NCBI GenBank assembly: GCA_902783205.1
Contig: CACZQE010000034.1
Coordinates: forward strand, 1-14,104
Direction of reading: 5' to 3'
DNA: 14,104 bases
DNA from: an uncultured Lachnospiraceae bacterium
GTDB lineage: Bacteria > Bacillota_A > Clostridia > Lachnospirales > Lachnospiraceae
The notes under the pieces are model-generated. The model did no database searches, was not told the origin of the DNA, and saw nothing but the letters and a program-made list of their open reading frames with translations. The translations under genes were made by a program, and so were the position numbers. Numbering within the stretch: position 1 is the first letter of the stretch; each line of letters begins with the position of its first letter. This document shows positions 6,496-12,728 of the stretch, in pieces.

Positions 6496-6879
6496 ATGAA
6501 TGTAATGATCATTATTATAATCCTTCTTCTGATCAGTTCAGCCTGTATGGCTTTTGTTGCGGTCAGGAGCGGAACAAAAAAACCGGTATCATCCGGCAGA
6601 CCGTCCCGCCCCCTGCCGAAAAGGCCGGACCCGGTACCCGTTCCCGGAAAGATGCCGGACGGTCCGTCAGGAGGGATAATTCCGCCGACTGAAAAACCGG
6701 CCCCGGCAGGAGGCCTGCAAAAACCGGAAAACAATGAGCCGGCTGTTGCCGAAGATATTGATATATTATATCAGTATTCCCGCGAATACCCTGTCTGGGT
6801 GTGCGGATACTGTGAGACGGAAAACAGGCTGGAAGAGAGCAGATGCGCAGTTTGTAATGAGAGAAATGACAGAGGTTGA
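6496..6879 (+). CDS. Membrane-anchored protein with C-terminal RanBP2-type zinc finger
   Basis: 127 residues, ATG preceded by AAGGAG at 8 bases. Residues 3-22 are one hydrophobic helix. The basic residues come just after it (R24, K28, K29), so by the positive-inside rule the remainder faces the cytosol. The helix holds a Cys in SSAC, but the -3 residue is wrong for a lipobox. Residues 28-80 are a Pro-rich linker. The C-terminus shows W101-V-C103-x2-C106-x3-N110-x6-C117-x2-C120, the pattern of the RanBP2 zinc finger (WxCxxC...N...CxxC), a family known for binding ubiquitin, single-stranded RNA or other partners. It is the first gene of the six-gene cluster; the next start lies 2 bases beyond its stop. 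Partner and role unknown. Confidence 0.8.
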   Translation: MNVMIIIIILLLISSACMAFVAVRSGTKKPVSSGRPSRPLPKRPDPVPVPGKMPDGPSGGIIPPTEKPAPAGGLQKPENNEPAVAEDIDILYQYSREYPVWVCGYCETENRLEESRCAVCNERNDRG

Positions 6880-6881
6880 AT

Positions 6882-7502
6882 ATGTTTTGTGAAAAATGCG
6901 GAAGGAAAATACGCCCCGGAGCAGGAGCCTGCCCGGAATGCGGACATGAGGTGACCGCAACCGAGTACTGCGGCGGTTTCTGGGGAATCAATTCAGATAA
7001 AAAGGACGAAAGGCCGGAAGAGGAAGCAGCGCAGGCGGGAATGGTTCCGCCGGCTGAGGATCCGGTCATTCAGGCGGCTCCCCCTGACAGTGAAGCGGCG
7101 CCGGAGATAAGAAGGCCGCAAAGGCAGGCACACAGACAGATGCAGAGACAGGCACAGAAACAGAAAAGAGAAGACCATCTGAGACTGCTGCCCTACATCC
7201 TCTGCGGAATCCTGATCATAGTTTCCTTTGTACAGCTGCTTCAGATCCACGGAATGAGAAAGACCAATCATAAACTGAAAAGAGAAGCGCAGGAGTGGCG
7301 ACGGGAAGCGGAAGCCGCGCAGGAAGAGCTGGAAGAAGCCGCCCGCCAGGAAAAAGAGTCAGAGGAAGAGACAAAAGATAATAATCAGAAAAAGGGCAAG
7401 AGTAAAGAAGACAACAGCAAAGAAGATAATAGCAAAGAAGACCAGGAGAAACAGGAACTGGAAGAGGAGATAGATTTTTCGGAATCCAGAGACGAGATAT
7501 AA
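6882..7502 (+). CDS. Single-pass membrane protein: N-terminal zinc ribbon, C-terminal coiled coil
   Basis: 206 residues. The ATG at 6882 is preferred over a TTG at 6876 that overlaps the previous stop; AGAGG is 6 bases before the ATG. Cys3, Cys6, Cys17 and Cys20 (FCEKCGRKI...ACPECGHEV) make a zinc ribbon. Residues 75-99 are rich in Arg and Gln (RQAHRQMQRQAQKQKRE). Residues about 102-122 are one membrane helix, and 126-165 a strongly charged coiled coil. The tail contains three KEDNS-type units encoded by a 15-base repeat and ends in acidic residues. The basic block before the helix suggests the ribbon is cytosolic and the coiled coil extracytoplasmic, though a basic stretch also follows the helix. 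It is tightly linked to the gene before it. Function unknown; a scaffold or sensor is plausible. Confidence 0.82.
   Translation: MFCEKCGRKIRPGAGACPECGHEVTATEYCGGFWGINSDKKDERPEEEAAQAGMVPPAEDPVIQAAPPDSEAAPEIRRPQRQAHRQMQRQAQKQKREDHLRLLPYILCGILIIVSFVQLLQIHGMRKTNHKLKREAQEWRREAEAAQEELEEAARQEKESEEETKDNNQKKGKSKEDNSKEDNSKEDQEKQELEEEIDFSESRDEI
7401..7445 (+). repeat. Three tandem 15-base in-frame repeats
   Basis: The units AGTAAAGAAGACAAC, AGCAAAGAAGATAAT and AGCAAAGAAGACCAG are consecutive and encode SKEDN-SKEDN-SKEDQ in the tail of the zinc-ribbon/coiled-coil protein. The third-position differences suggest the array is old or maintained for its peptide. Confidence 0.85.
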
Positions 7503-7512
7503 AAGAGAAAAA

Positions 7513-7556
7513 TGCTGATGACAACTTATATATAATGAAGCGATACAGATTCAGCA
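7513..7556 (+). promoter_or_regulatory. Possible internal promoter region before the VWA gene
   Basis: The 72-base gap holds TATAAT (7531-7536) with no good -35 at 16-18 bases. It is flanked by an inverted repeat, TGCTGA (7513-7518) and TCAGCA (7551-7556). This may be a weak internal promoter for the VWA-phosphatase-kinase part of the cluster, or a chance AT-rich gap. Confidence 0.3.
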
Positions 7557-7574
7557 CAAGAGAAAGGAGCGCTT

Positions 7575-8261
7575 ATGGGCAGTAACTATCGTTTTACATA
7601 TGGAGTGGATCTGGTGTTCTGTATCGATGCGACCGGAAGTATGAATCCGATCCTGGATACAGTAAAGAACAACGCATTGAATTTCTATCAGGATTTTCAG
7701 AACATCATGGCCAAAAAGAATAAGCATGTCGAGGAGTTCAGGATCCGCGTGATCGCTTTCCGGGACTATTATTATGACCGGGCCGATGCCATGCTCACAA
7801 CCGACTTTTTCCGTCTGCCGGATCAGACTAAGGAATTTGAGGCCTGTGTGAAGAGCATTACTGCAAAAGGCGGAGGGGATGACCCCGAGGACGGCCTTGA
7901 AGCGCTTGCCTTTGCCATGCGTTCCAAATGGAATCGTGAAACCATGAAAAAGAGACACGTGATCGTGGTATGGTCCGACGACGGAACCCACCAGCTGGGA
8001 TTCGGAAAGGAAGCGTCAAACTATCCCTCCAAAATGGCATCGGATTTTGACGAGCTGACGAAGTGGTGGGGAAGCAGGCAGACACAGGGCCTGATGGACG
8101 AGTCCGCAAAAAGACTGCTTCTTTTCACCCCGAGCAAGGACAGCTGGACCACCATCCGTGATAACTGGAATAATGTAATCCAGTATGAGTCGGAGGCAGG
8201 GGCCGGACTTAAAGACTATGATTATGACCAGATTCTGAATGCAATATGTAATTCAATCTGA
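7575..8261 (+). CDS. VWA-domain protein of a TerY-P-like triad
   Basis: 228 residues, essentially one von Willebrand factor A domain, ATG with AAAGGAG 5 bases upstream. DLVFCIDATGSMNPIL carries the metal-ion-dependent adhesion site (D18-x-T20-x-S22). GGGDDPEDGLEAL (99-111) is the block that often carries the second MIDAS segment in bacterial VWA proteins, and VIVVWSDDGTHQLG (129-142) supplies the third strand with Asp135/136. There is no signal peptide or membrane segment, so it is cytosolic. VWA proteins of this sort act as Mg-dependent interaction modules. Followed by a PP2C phosphatase and a kinase, it corresponds to the TerY position of TerY-P triads. It lacks an extra C-terminal zinc-ribbon domain; zinc ribbons are instead on the neighbouring proteins. 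Domain secure; partner unknown. Confidence 0.9.
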   Translation: MGSNYRFTYGVDLVFCIDATGSMNPILDTVKNNALNFYQDFQNIMAKKNKHVEEFRIRVIAFRDYYYDRADAMLTTDFFRLPDQTKEFEACVKSITAKGGGDDPEDGLEALAFAMRSKWNRETMKKRHVIVVWSDDGTHQLGFGKEASNYPSKMASDFDELTKWWGSRQTQGLMDESAKRLLLFTPSKDSWTTIRDNWNNVIQYESEAGAGLKDYDYDQILNAICNSI

Positions 8262-8287
8262 CAGCCAGAATACAAGGAGAACATTCA

Positions 8288-9280
8288 GTGAATACATTTG
8301 CCGGTAAATATGATTTTCTCTTTCTGATTCACAAAGAGGCTGTGGAGGGAAAGGGCGAAGACAGCTTTTACTGCTGCGCGGATCCCCTGGACGGACAGTC
8401 CGCGGCCGTGGCGGTATTTGACGGCAGCGGCGGCGCGGGATCCAGGATTCATGAGGAATTCGGCGGACATACGGAAGCCTATATTGCTTCCCGCTGCCTG
8501 AGCGGAGCCATGTGTGACTGGTATCACGAGAACGGAAAAGGCCACTGGCGGTCGGCAGTCCAGTTGAGGGACAGCCTGAAAACCTCCTTTGAAAAAGCAT
8601 TTTCCCTGTGCAGTGAAAAGAGCGACCGGAACCGGATGATCATGGGCAGCATGGTGAAAAGCTTTCCTACTACTGCAGCAATCGCCTACGCCCAGGAAGA
8701 CCCGGAAGGGATTCTTGTTCATGTTATGTGGGCGGGCGATTCCAGGGTTTATCTGATGGACCGGGAAGGGCTGGCCCAGCTGACGGAAGATGACCTTGAC
8801 GGTCAGGATGCCCTTGCCAATCTCTATGATGACGGTGTGATGACCAACATGCTGTCATCTGATGAGGAAGTAAAGCTTCACGCGAAAAGCTTCCGCATTT
8901 CAGGGCCGACTCTGATTTTTGCCGCGACGGACGGCTGCTTCGGTTATTTTCCGACACCGATGGACTTTGAGTATGTGATACTCTCGTCCCTGGACAGGGC
9001 CGGCAGGCCGGACCGTTTCAAGGAGAACCTGAAGGCCTGGTTTACGGAATATGCCGGCGACGACTTTGCCATGGGCCTTATGAGCTTTTTCCATGGTGAT
9101 TTCCGCAAGCTGAAAAAAACATATGCCGGCCGGACCCGGTACATCTATAACAGGTACATAGAGCCTCTTTCCCGATGCCGGGAAGAAAACAGACAGGACA
9201 CAGAGACATTTACGGCTGCTCTGTGGGAGGATTACCGGACCGGATATGAAAGATATCTGCAGAAAGAGAATGAATCATGA
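8288..9280 (+). CDS. PP2C-family Ser/Thr protein phosphatase
   Basis: 330 residues, GTG start at 8288 with AAGGAG 8 bases upstream and no better start near. PP2C enzymes are Mg/Mn-dependent phosphatases that reverse Ser/Thr kinases. The metal-binding and core motifs are present in order: GEDSFY (Asp25), VAVFDGSGGAGS (Asp45), FPTTAAIAY in place of GTT (127-135), VMWAGDSRVYLM (147-158) with LTEDD following, FAATDGCFGY (Asp215) and GDDFAMGLM (Asp258/259). All the aspartates expected for metal binding remain, so it is probably active. Residues about 270-330 form an extra helical tail rich in Arg, Tyr and Glu. There is no membrane segment. It overlaps the kinase gene by four bases (ATGA), the strongest sign of coupled expression. 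Confidence 0.92.
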   Translation: MNTFAGKYDFLFLIHKEAVEGKGEDSFYCCADPLDGQSAAVAVFDGSGGAGSRIHEEFGGHTEAYIASRCLSGAMCDWYHENGKGHWRSAVQLRDSLKTSFEKAFSLCSEKSDRNRMIMGSMVKSFPTTAAIAYAQEDPEGILVHVMWAGDSRVYLMDREGLAQLTEDDLDGQDALANLYDDGVMTNMLSSDEEVKLHAKSFRISGPTLIFAATDGCFGYFPTPMDFEYVILSSLDRAGRPDRFKENLKAWFTEYAGDDFAMGLMSFFHGDFRKLKKTYAGRTRYIYNRYIEPLSRCREENRQDTETFTAALWEDYRTGYERYLQKENES

Positions 9281-10251
9281 GCGAGATGATCAACGGATAT
9301 GAACTGCTCCAGCCGCTTCAGAACCAGAATGCAGGCTTCTGCAAATGGACATTTGTGCGGCGCTACGGACATGAATACTTTTTAAAGGAATTCGTGGATC
9401 CTGTTTACCCGGAGGAAAACGCCCTGTCACCCGAACTTCGTGACGAGCGGATCCGGATCTGCAAGGATTATGAAGAATCCAAGAAAAAACTCTACCGGGC
9501 CATCAATGAGGCATCGGACGGCGGTGCGGTAAGGATCTGGGAATTCTTCCGTTCAGGATCCCGTTACTATATTGTCATGACCAAAGTGGTCAATGAAGGA
9601 ATCGATATTGAGCGTATCACATCCCTTCCCATGGAGGACCGGATGCTGATACTGAAAAGCGCCGCGCACAGCCTGATGCTTTTACACCGGGCAAATGTGG
9701 TGCACTCAGACGTGAAGCCCGGAAACTTTCTTATTAAAAGGACTGCAAAAGGAAAGTATGTAACCCGGATCATAGACTTTGACTGCAGTTTCCTGGAGTC
9801 GGATCCGCCGGATGCCAGTGACGACCTGGGAGGAGACCAGGTTTATCTGGCGCCCGAAGCGGTAAGGTTTATGTTCGGAGAAGATGTAAAGATTACGACC
9901 AAGGCAGATGTTTTTGCCCTGGGTCTTCTGTTCCACCAGTATCTGACCGGAAGCCTGCCGGAATTCGACACCGGTGAATACGATTATGCGTGTGAAGCAG
10001 TCCTGGACGGTCAGGAAATTCTTCCGTCTCCCTCTCTGGAAGACCACCTGAGGGAGATGATCGGAGGAATGCTGAAAGCCGAACCGGAAGAAAGGTGGGA
10101 CATGGAAAAGGTATTTCGCTGTCTCTGCGGGGAAAGCGCGGAGACTGCGGTTAAAGCAGAAATAAAAGCAGCCCCGGAAAAGAAAGAGGATCCGGGCGGG
10201 TTTGATCCGTCCAATCCCTGGAAAATGGCTGATGACAGCGACCTGTGGTAG
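9277..10251 (+). CDS. Ser/Thr protein kinase of a TerY-P-like triad
   Basis: 324 residues, ATG overlapping the phosphatase stop (ATGA), AGAAAGAG upstream. Kinase landmarks: Lys37 in EYFLKEF, a Glu in the helix-C region (66/67), HSDVKPGN with catalytic Asp145, Lys147 and Asn150, Asp167 in IIDFDCSF, APE at 192-194 and Asp211 in KADVFALGLL. Two departures: the glycine-rich loop is replaced by QNAGFCKWTF, and DFG reads DFD. The metal-binding Asp is kept, so catalysis is likely. The QNAGFCKWTF...EYFLKEF...P style recalls the subfamily paired with PP2C and VWA proteins. There is no membrane helix. A linker (285-309) leads to a C-terminal motif, SNPWKMADDSDLW, shared with the next protein. Confidence 0.93.
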   Translation: MSEMINGYELLQPLQNQNAGFCKWTFVRRYGHEYFLKEFVDPVYPEENALSPELRDERIRICKDYEESKKKLYRAINEASDGGAVRIWEFFRSGSRYYIVMTKVVNEGIDIERITSLPMEDRMLILKSAAHSLMLLHRANVVHSDVKPGNFLIKRTAKGKYVTRIIDFDCSFLESDPPDASDDLGGDQVYLAPEAVRFMFGEDVKITTKADVFALGLLFHQYLTGSLPEFDTGEYDYACEAVLDGQEILPSPSLEDHLREMIGGMLKAEPEERWDMEKVFRCLCGESAETAVKAEIKAAPEKKEDPGGFDPSNPWKMADDSDLW

Positions 10252-10274
10252 AAACTGAAAGGAGAGTGAACCAA

Positions 10275-11480
10275 TTGAATTTTAAGATATGTATAAGACA
10301 TGCAGTCTGTGTCCTTGCTTTTTTCTTATGTATCTGTATCTTCCCTGCAGCCCTGAAGGTATCCATACAGGCAATGGGGGTAGAACTTTCCAGATCCATC
10401 AGCATGTTAAACCTGATCTTCGGTTTTGAAGTGGAAGGATATCATCTTGACGGGACGATCGTCCTTCTGATCACACTTTTTATTCCTCTGATCATGATTG
10501 TTCTGAATCTGATCGGGCAATCGCTGGGAAAGACACTGGCCATTATCAATATTGCTCTGGCTGCTGTGGATACTATCATCTGGTTCTTCTGCAGAGCCAT
10601 GTTTCTTAAGGGAATCAGGGAAGAACTTTCCATGGGAGGATTCGACCTTTCCTCCATGGTACATGTGCAGCTTGGCGGAGGCTTTATCATGACTCTGCTC
10701 TTCTGCTTTATAATCGCTGTTCTAAGCATCCTTTCCCTTATAGGGATTCTTGACCTCAATACGGTTCTTGCGGGCAAAGCATATGACGATACGCCGGTAG
10801 CAGTTGCAAGGCCGGCGCCTGAGAGACCGGAACCCGCTCACGGAAGCGGATTTCCGGAACCTTCCTTCGTGCCTGAACGTGCGGAGGAAAAAAGCGACGA
10901 GCCCTGGGTATGTCCTAACTGCGGATCTGTTCTGCGGCCGGTCGCAAAGTTCTGTACTAAATGCGGGGCAAAGAAACCTGTTGCGGCAGCTGCCGCAAAG
11001 CCTGTTGGCGTCTGGGAGCCGGGGCCTGCAGCAGAAAGCAGTGATACAGGAAGCCATACGGTGAAGATGGATCCGGTAGATATCCCCCTTCCTGATATGC
11101 CGGTATTCCCGGCAGGAGGAGCAGACGCGCCTACGGTGCCGCCCGTATCCGAAGTGCCGCCGGCAATACCTGTGCCTGAGGCAGCTCCGGTGTCGGAGAA
11201 GCCGCCTGTAACGCCTGCAGAGCCGGTCGGGGGAAAAGAAAAGCCATCCTCCACATCAAAACTCTGGGGAACAGATGCGGATGCGGAAACTCCGTCCCCG
11301 GCAGCAGGAAGGCCGGCGGCTCCGCCGCCTGCAGGGCCTGCACCTGCTTCGCCGTCGGGAAAAGAAGAACACGGACCCGTATATATACCTTCGTCAGAGC
11401 CTTCATCTGAGGATCAGATGAAAGTCGACACACCTGACAGTCCCTGGAAAGCAGCGGGAGATGCAGATCTTGATTTTTAG
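10275..11480 (+). CDS. Four-helix membrane protein with zinc ribbon and Pro/Ala-rich tail
   Basis: 401 residues from the TTG at 10275, chosen because AAAGGAG (10258-10264) lies 10 bases upstream. A GTG at 10266 is too close to that site, and one at 10245 has no site and would overlap the kinase. Four hydrophobic helices lie at about 9-28, 61-82, 87-107 and 135-159. Then come WVCPNCGSVLRP...FCTKCGAKKP, a zinc ribbon with Cys213, 216, 227 and 230, and about 160 residues rich in Pro, Ala, Ser and Glu, mostly disordered by appearance. The C-terminus SPWKAAGDADLDF nearly repeats the end of the kinase. With an even number of helices and both ends inside, the ribbon and tail should be cytosolic, within reach of the kinase and phosphatase. 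Likely an anchor or substrate of the triad. Function unknown. Confidence 0.85.
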   Translation: MNFKICIRHAVCVLAFFLCICIFPAALKVSIQAMGVELSRSISMLNLIFGFEVEGYHLDGTIVLLITLFIPLIMIVLNLIGQSLGKTLAIINIALAAVDTIIWFFCRAMFLKGIREELSMGGFDLSSMVHVQLGGGFIMTLLFCFIIAVLSILSLIGILDLNTVLAGKAYDDTPVAVARPAPERPEPAHGSGFPEPSFVPERAEEKSDEPWVCPNCGSVLRPVAKFCTKCGAKKPVAAAAAKPVGVWEPGPAAESSDTGSHTVKMDPVDIPLPDMPVFPAGGADAPTVPPVSEVPPAIPVPEAAPVSEKPPVTPAEPVGGKEKPSSTSKLWGTDADAETPSPAAGRPAAPPPAGPAPASPSGKEEHGPVYIPSSEPSSEDQMKVDTPDSPWKAAGDADLDF

Positions 11481-11490
11481 GAAGGCCTTT

Positions 11491-11561
11491 TTTATACAAA
11501 AAAGATGATTTCATAAAAAATAGCAGGAAAGCAAATGTTATTCCTGCTATTTTTGTATAAA
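11491..11561 (+). terminator. Terminator of the six-gene cluster, nested in a larger inverted repeat
   Basis: AAAAATAGCAGGAA (11516-11529) pairs with TTCCTGCTATTTTT (11541-11554), a 14-bp stem with 11-base loop and a T5 end. Outside it, TTTATACAAAAA (11491-11502) is the exact reverse complement of TTTTTGTATAAA (11550-11561). The outer arm shares the T-tract with the inner stem, so the two foldings compete for 11550-11554. Confidence 0.87.
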
Positions 11562-11568
11562 ACAATCA

Positions 11569-11597
11569 TTGTCAATTATCTTTTAAATTTGTATAAT
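11569..11597 (+). promoter_or_regulatory. Sigma-A promoter of serC
   Basis: TTGTCA (11569-11574), 17 bases, perfect TATAAT (11592-11597); start expected near 11604, 32 bases before the serC ATG. An 11-base palindrome, ACAATCATTGT (11562-11572), overlaps the -35 and is a possible operator. Confidence 0.78.
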
Positions 11598-11635
11598 AAA
11601 TATTCAGAAATAATACAATCAGGAGGAAACATAAG

Positions 11636-12718
11636 ATGGGCCGAGTATATAATTTTTCAGCAGGTCCGGCTGTACTGCCGGAAGAAGTATTGAGAGAAGC
11701 AGCAGACGAGATGCTTGATTATCGCGGATGCGGTATGTCCGTAATGGAAATGAGCCACCGTTCAAAGGTATATGACGACATAATCAAGGAGGCGGAAAAG
11801 GATCTCCGTGATCTCATGGATATTCCGGATAACTATAAAGTACTCTTCCTGCAGGGAGGAGCTTCCCAGCAGTTCAGTGCGATTCCCATGAACCTCATGA
11901 AGAACGGTGTGGCTGATTATATCGTCACCGGACAGTGGGCAAAGAAAGCTTATCAGGAGGCATCCAGGTACGGAAAAGCCGTCAAGATCGCATCCTCCGA
12001 AGATAAAACATTTACCTATATTCCGGATTGTTCCGACCTGCCGATCGATGATGATGCGGACTATGTGTACATTTGTGAGAATAATACAATTTACGGAACA
12101 AAGTTCCACCAGCTTCCCGATACAAAAGGGAAGACCCTTGTGGCAGATGTGTCTTCCTGCTTCCTTTCCGAGCCGGTTGATGTCAAAAAGTACGGCGTCA
12201 TCTATGGCGGCGTACAGAAAAATGTCGGACCGGCAGGTGTTGTGATCGTGATCATCCGTGAGGATCTCATCCGTGATGATGTAATGGAAGGTACACCGAC
12301 CATGCTCAAATACAAGACCCAGGCAGACAAGGACTCCCTTTACAACACACCGCCCTGCTACGGAATCTATATCTGCGGCAAAGTGTTTAAGTGGCTGAAA
12401 AAACAGGGCGGACTGGAAGCCATCAGGGAACACAATGAGAAAAAGGCAAAAATCCTTTATGATTTCCTTGACAGCAGCAGCCTCTTTAAGGGAACCGTGG
12501 AAAAGAAAGACCGTTCTCTGATGAATGTGCCTTTTGTCACAGGCGACAAGGACCTGGATGCGGAGTTTGTGGCTGCAGCAGAGCAGGCAGGATTTGTGAA
12601 TCTGAAAGGACACAGAAGCGTGGGCGGCATGCGCGCGTCAATCTATAATGCGATGCCTCTGGAAGGCGTGGAAAAGCTGGTCGCATTTATGAAAGATTTT
12701 GAGGAGAAACACTCCTGA
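11636..12718 (+). CDS. serC: Phosphoserine aminotransferase
   Basis: PLP-dependent transamination of 3-phosphohydroxypyruvate with glutamate, giving phosphoserine in serine synthesis (and 4-phosphohydroxythreonine in the DXP-dependent pyridoxal route where present). 360 residues, standard for SerC. YNFSAGPAVLPEEVL is the N-terminal signature, FLQGGASQQF (71-80) and VTGQWAKKA (97-105) are phosphate and cofactor contacts, Asp171 in VADVSS binds the pyridine nitrogen, and Lys195 in GGVQKNVGPAG forms the Schiff base. The C-terminal SVGGMRASIYNAMP block is intact. AGGAGG lies 9 bases before the ATG, and a clear promoter precedes it. The serA gene that often follows serC is absent; a membrane protein gene follows after 10 bases. 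Confidence 0.97.
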   Translation: MGRVYNFSAGPAVLPEEVLREAADEMLDYRGCGMSVMEMSHRSKVYDDIIKEAEKDLRDLMDIPDNYKVLFLQGGASQQFSAIPMNLMKNGVADYIVTGQWAKKAYQEASRYGKAVKIASSEDKTFTYIPDCSDLPIDDDADYVYICENNTIYGTKFHQLPDTKGKTLVADVSSCFLSEPVDVKKYGVIYGGVQKNVGPAGVVIVIIREDLIRDDVMEGTPTMLKYKTQADKDSLYNTPPCYGIYICGKVFKWLKKQGGLEAIREHNEKKAKILYDFLDSSSLFKGTVEKKDRSLMNVPFVTGDKDLDAEFVAAAEQAGFVNLKGHRSVGGMRASIYNAMPLEGVEKLVAFMKDFEEKHS

Positions 12719-12728
12719 ATACGGAGAT

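Noticed and set aside
6496..6570. Lipoprotein signal in the first gene of the kinase cluster (Cys17 in LLISSAC)
   Set aside because: The residue three before the Cys is Ser rather than Leu/Val/Ile, there is no basic N-terminus, and basic residues follow the helix, which fits a simple membrane anchor.
7575..10251. Calling this a tellurium-resistance (Ter) operon
   Set aside because: The triad resembles TerY-P, but no TerD, TerC, TerB or TerZ-type gene is in the window, so only the triad similarity can be claimed.
11762..12613. 283-codon open frame on the minus strand inside serC
   Set aside because: Antisense shadow of a confident serC gene; no ribosome binding site and no domain. Likewise the 228-codon minus-strand frame at 5349-6035 is a shadow of mtnN.
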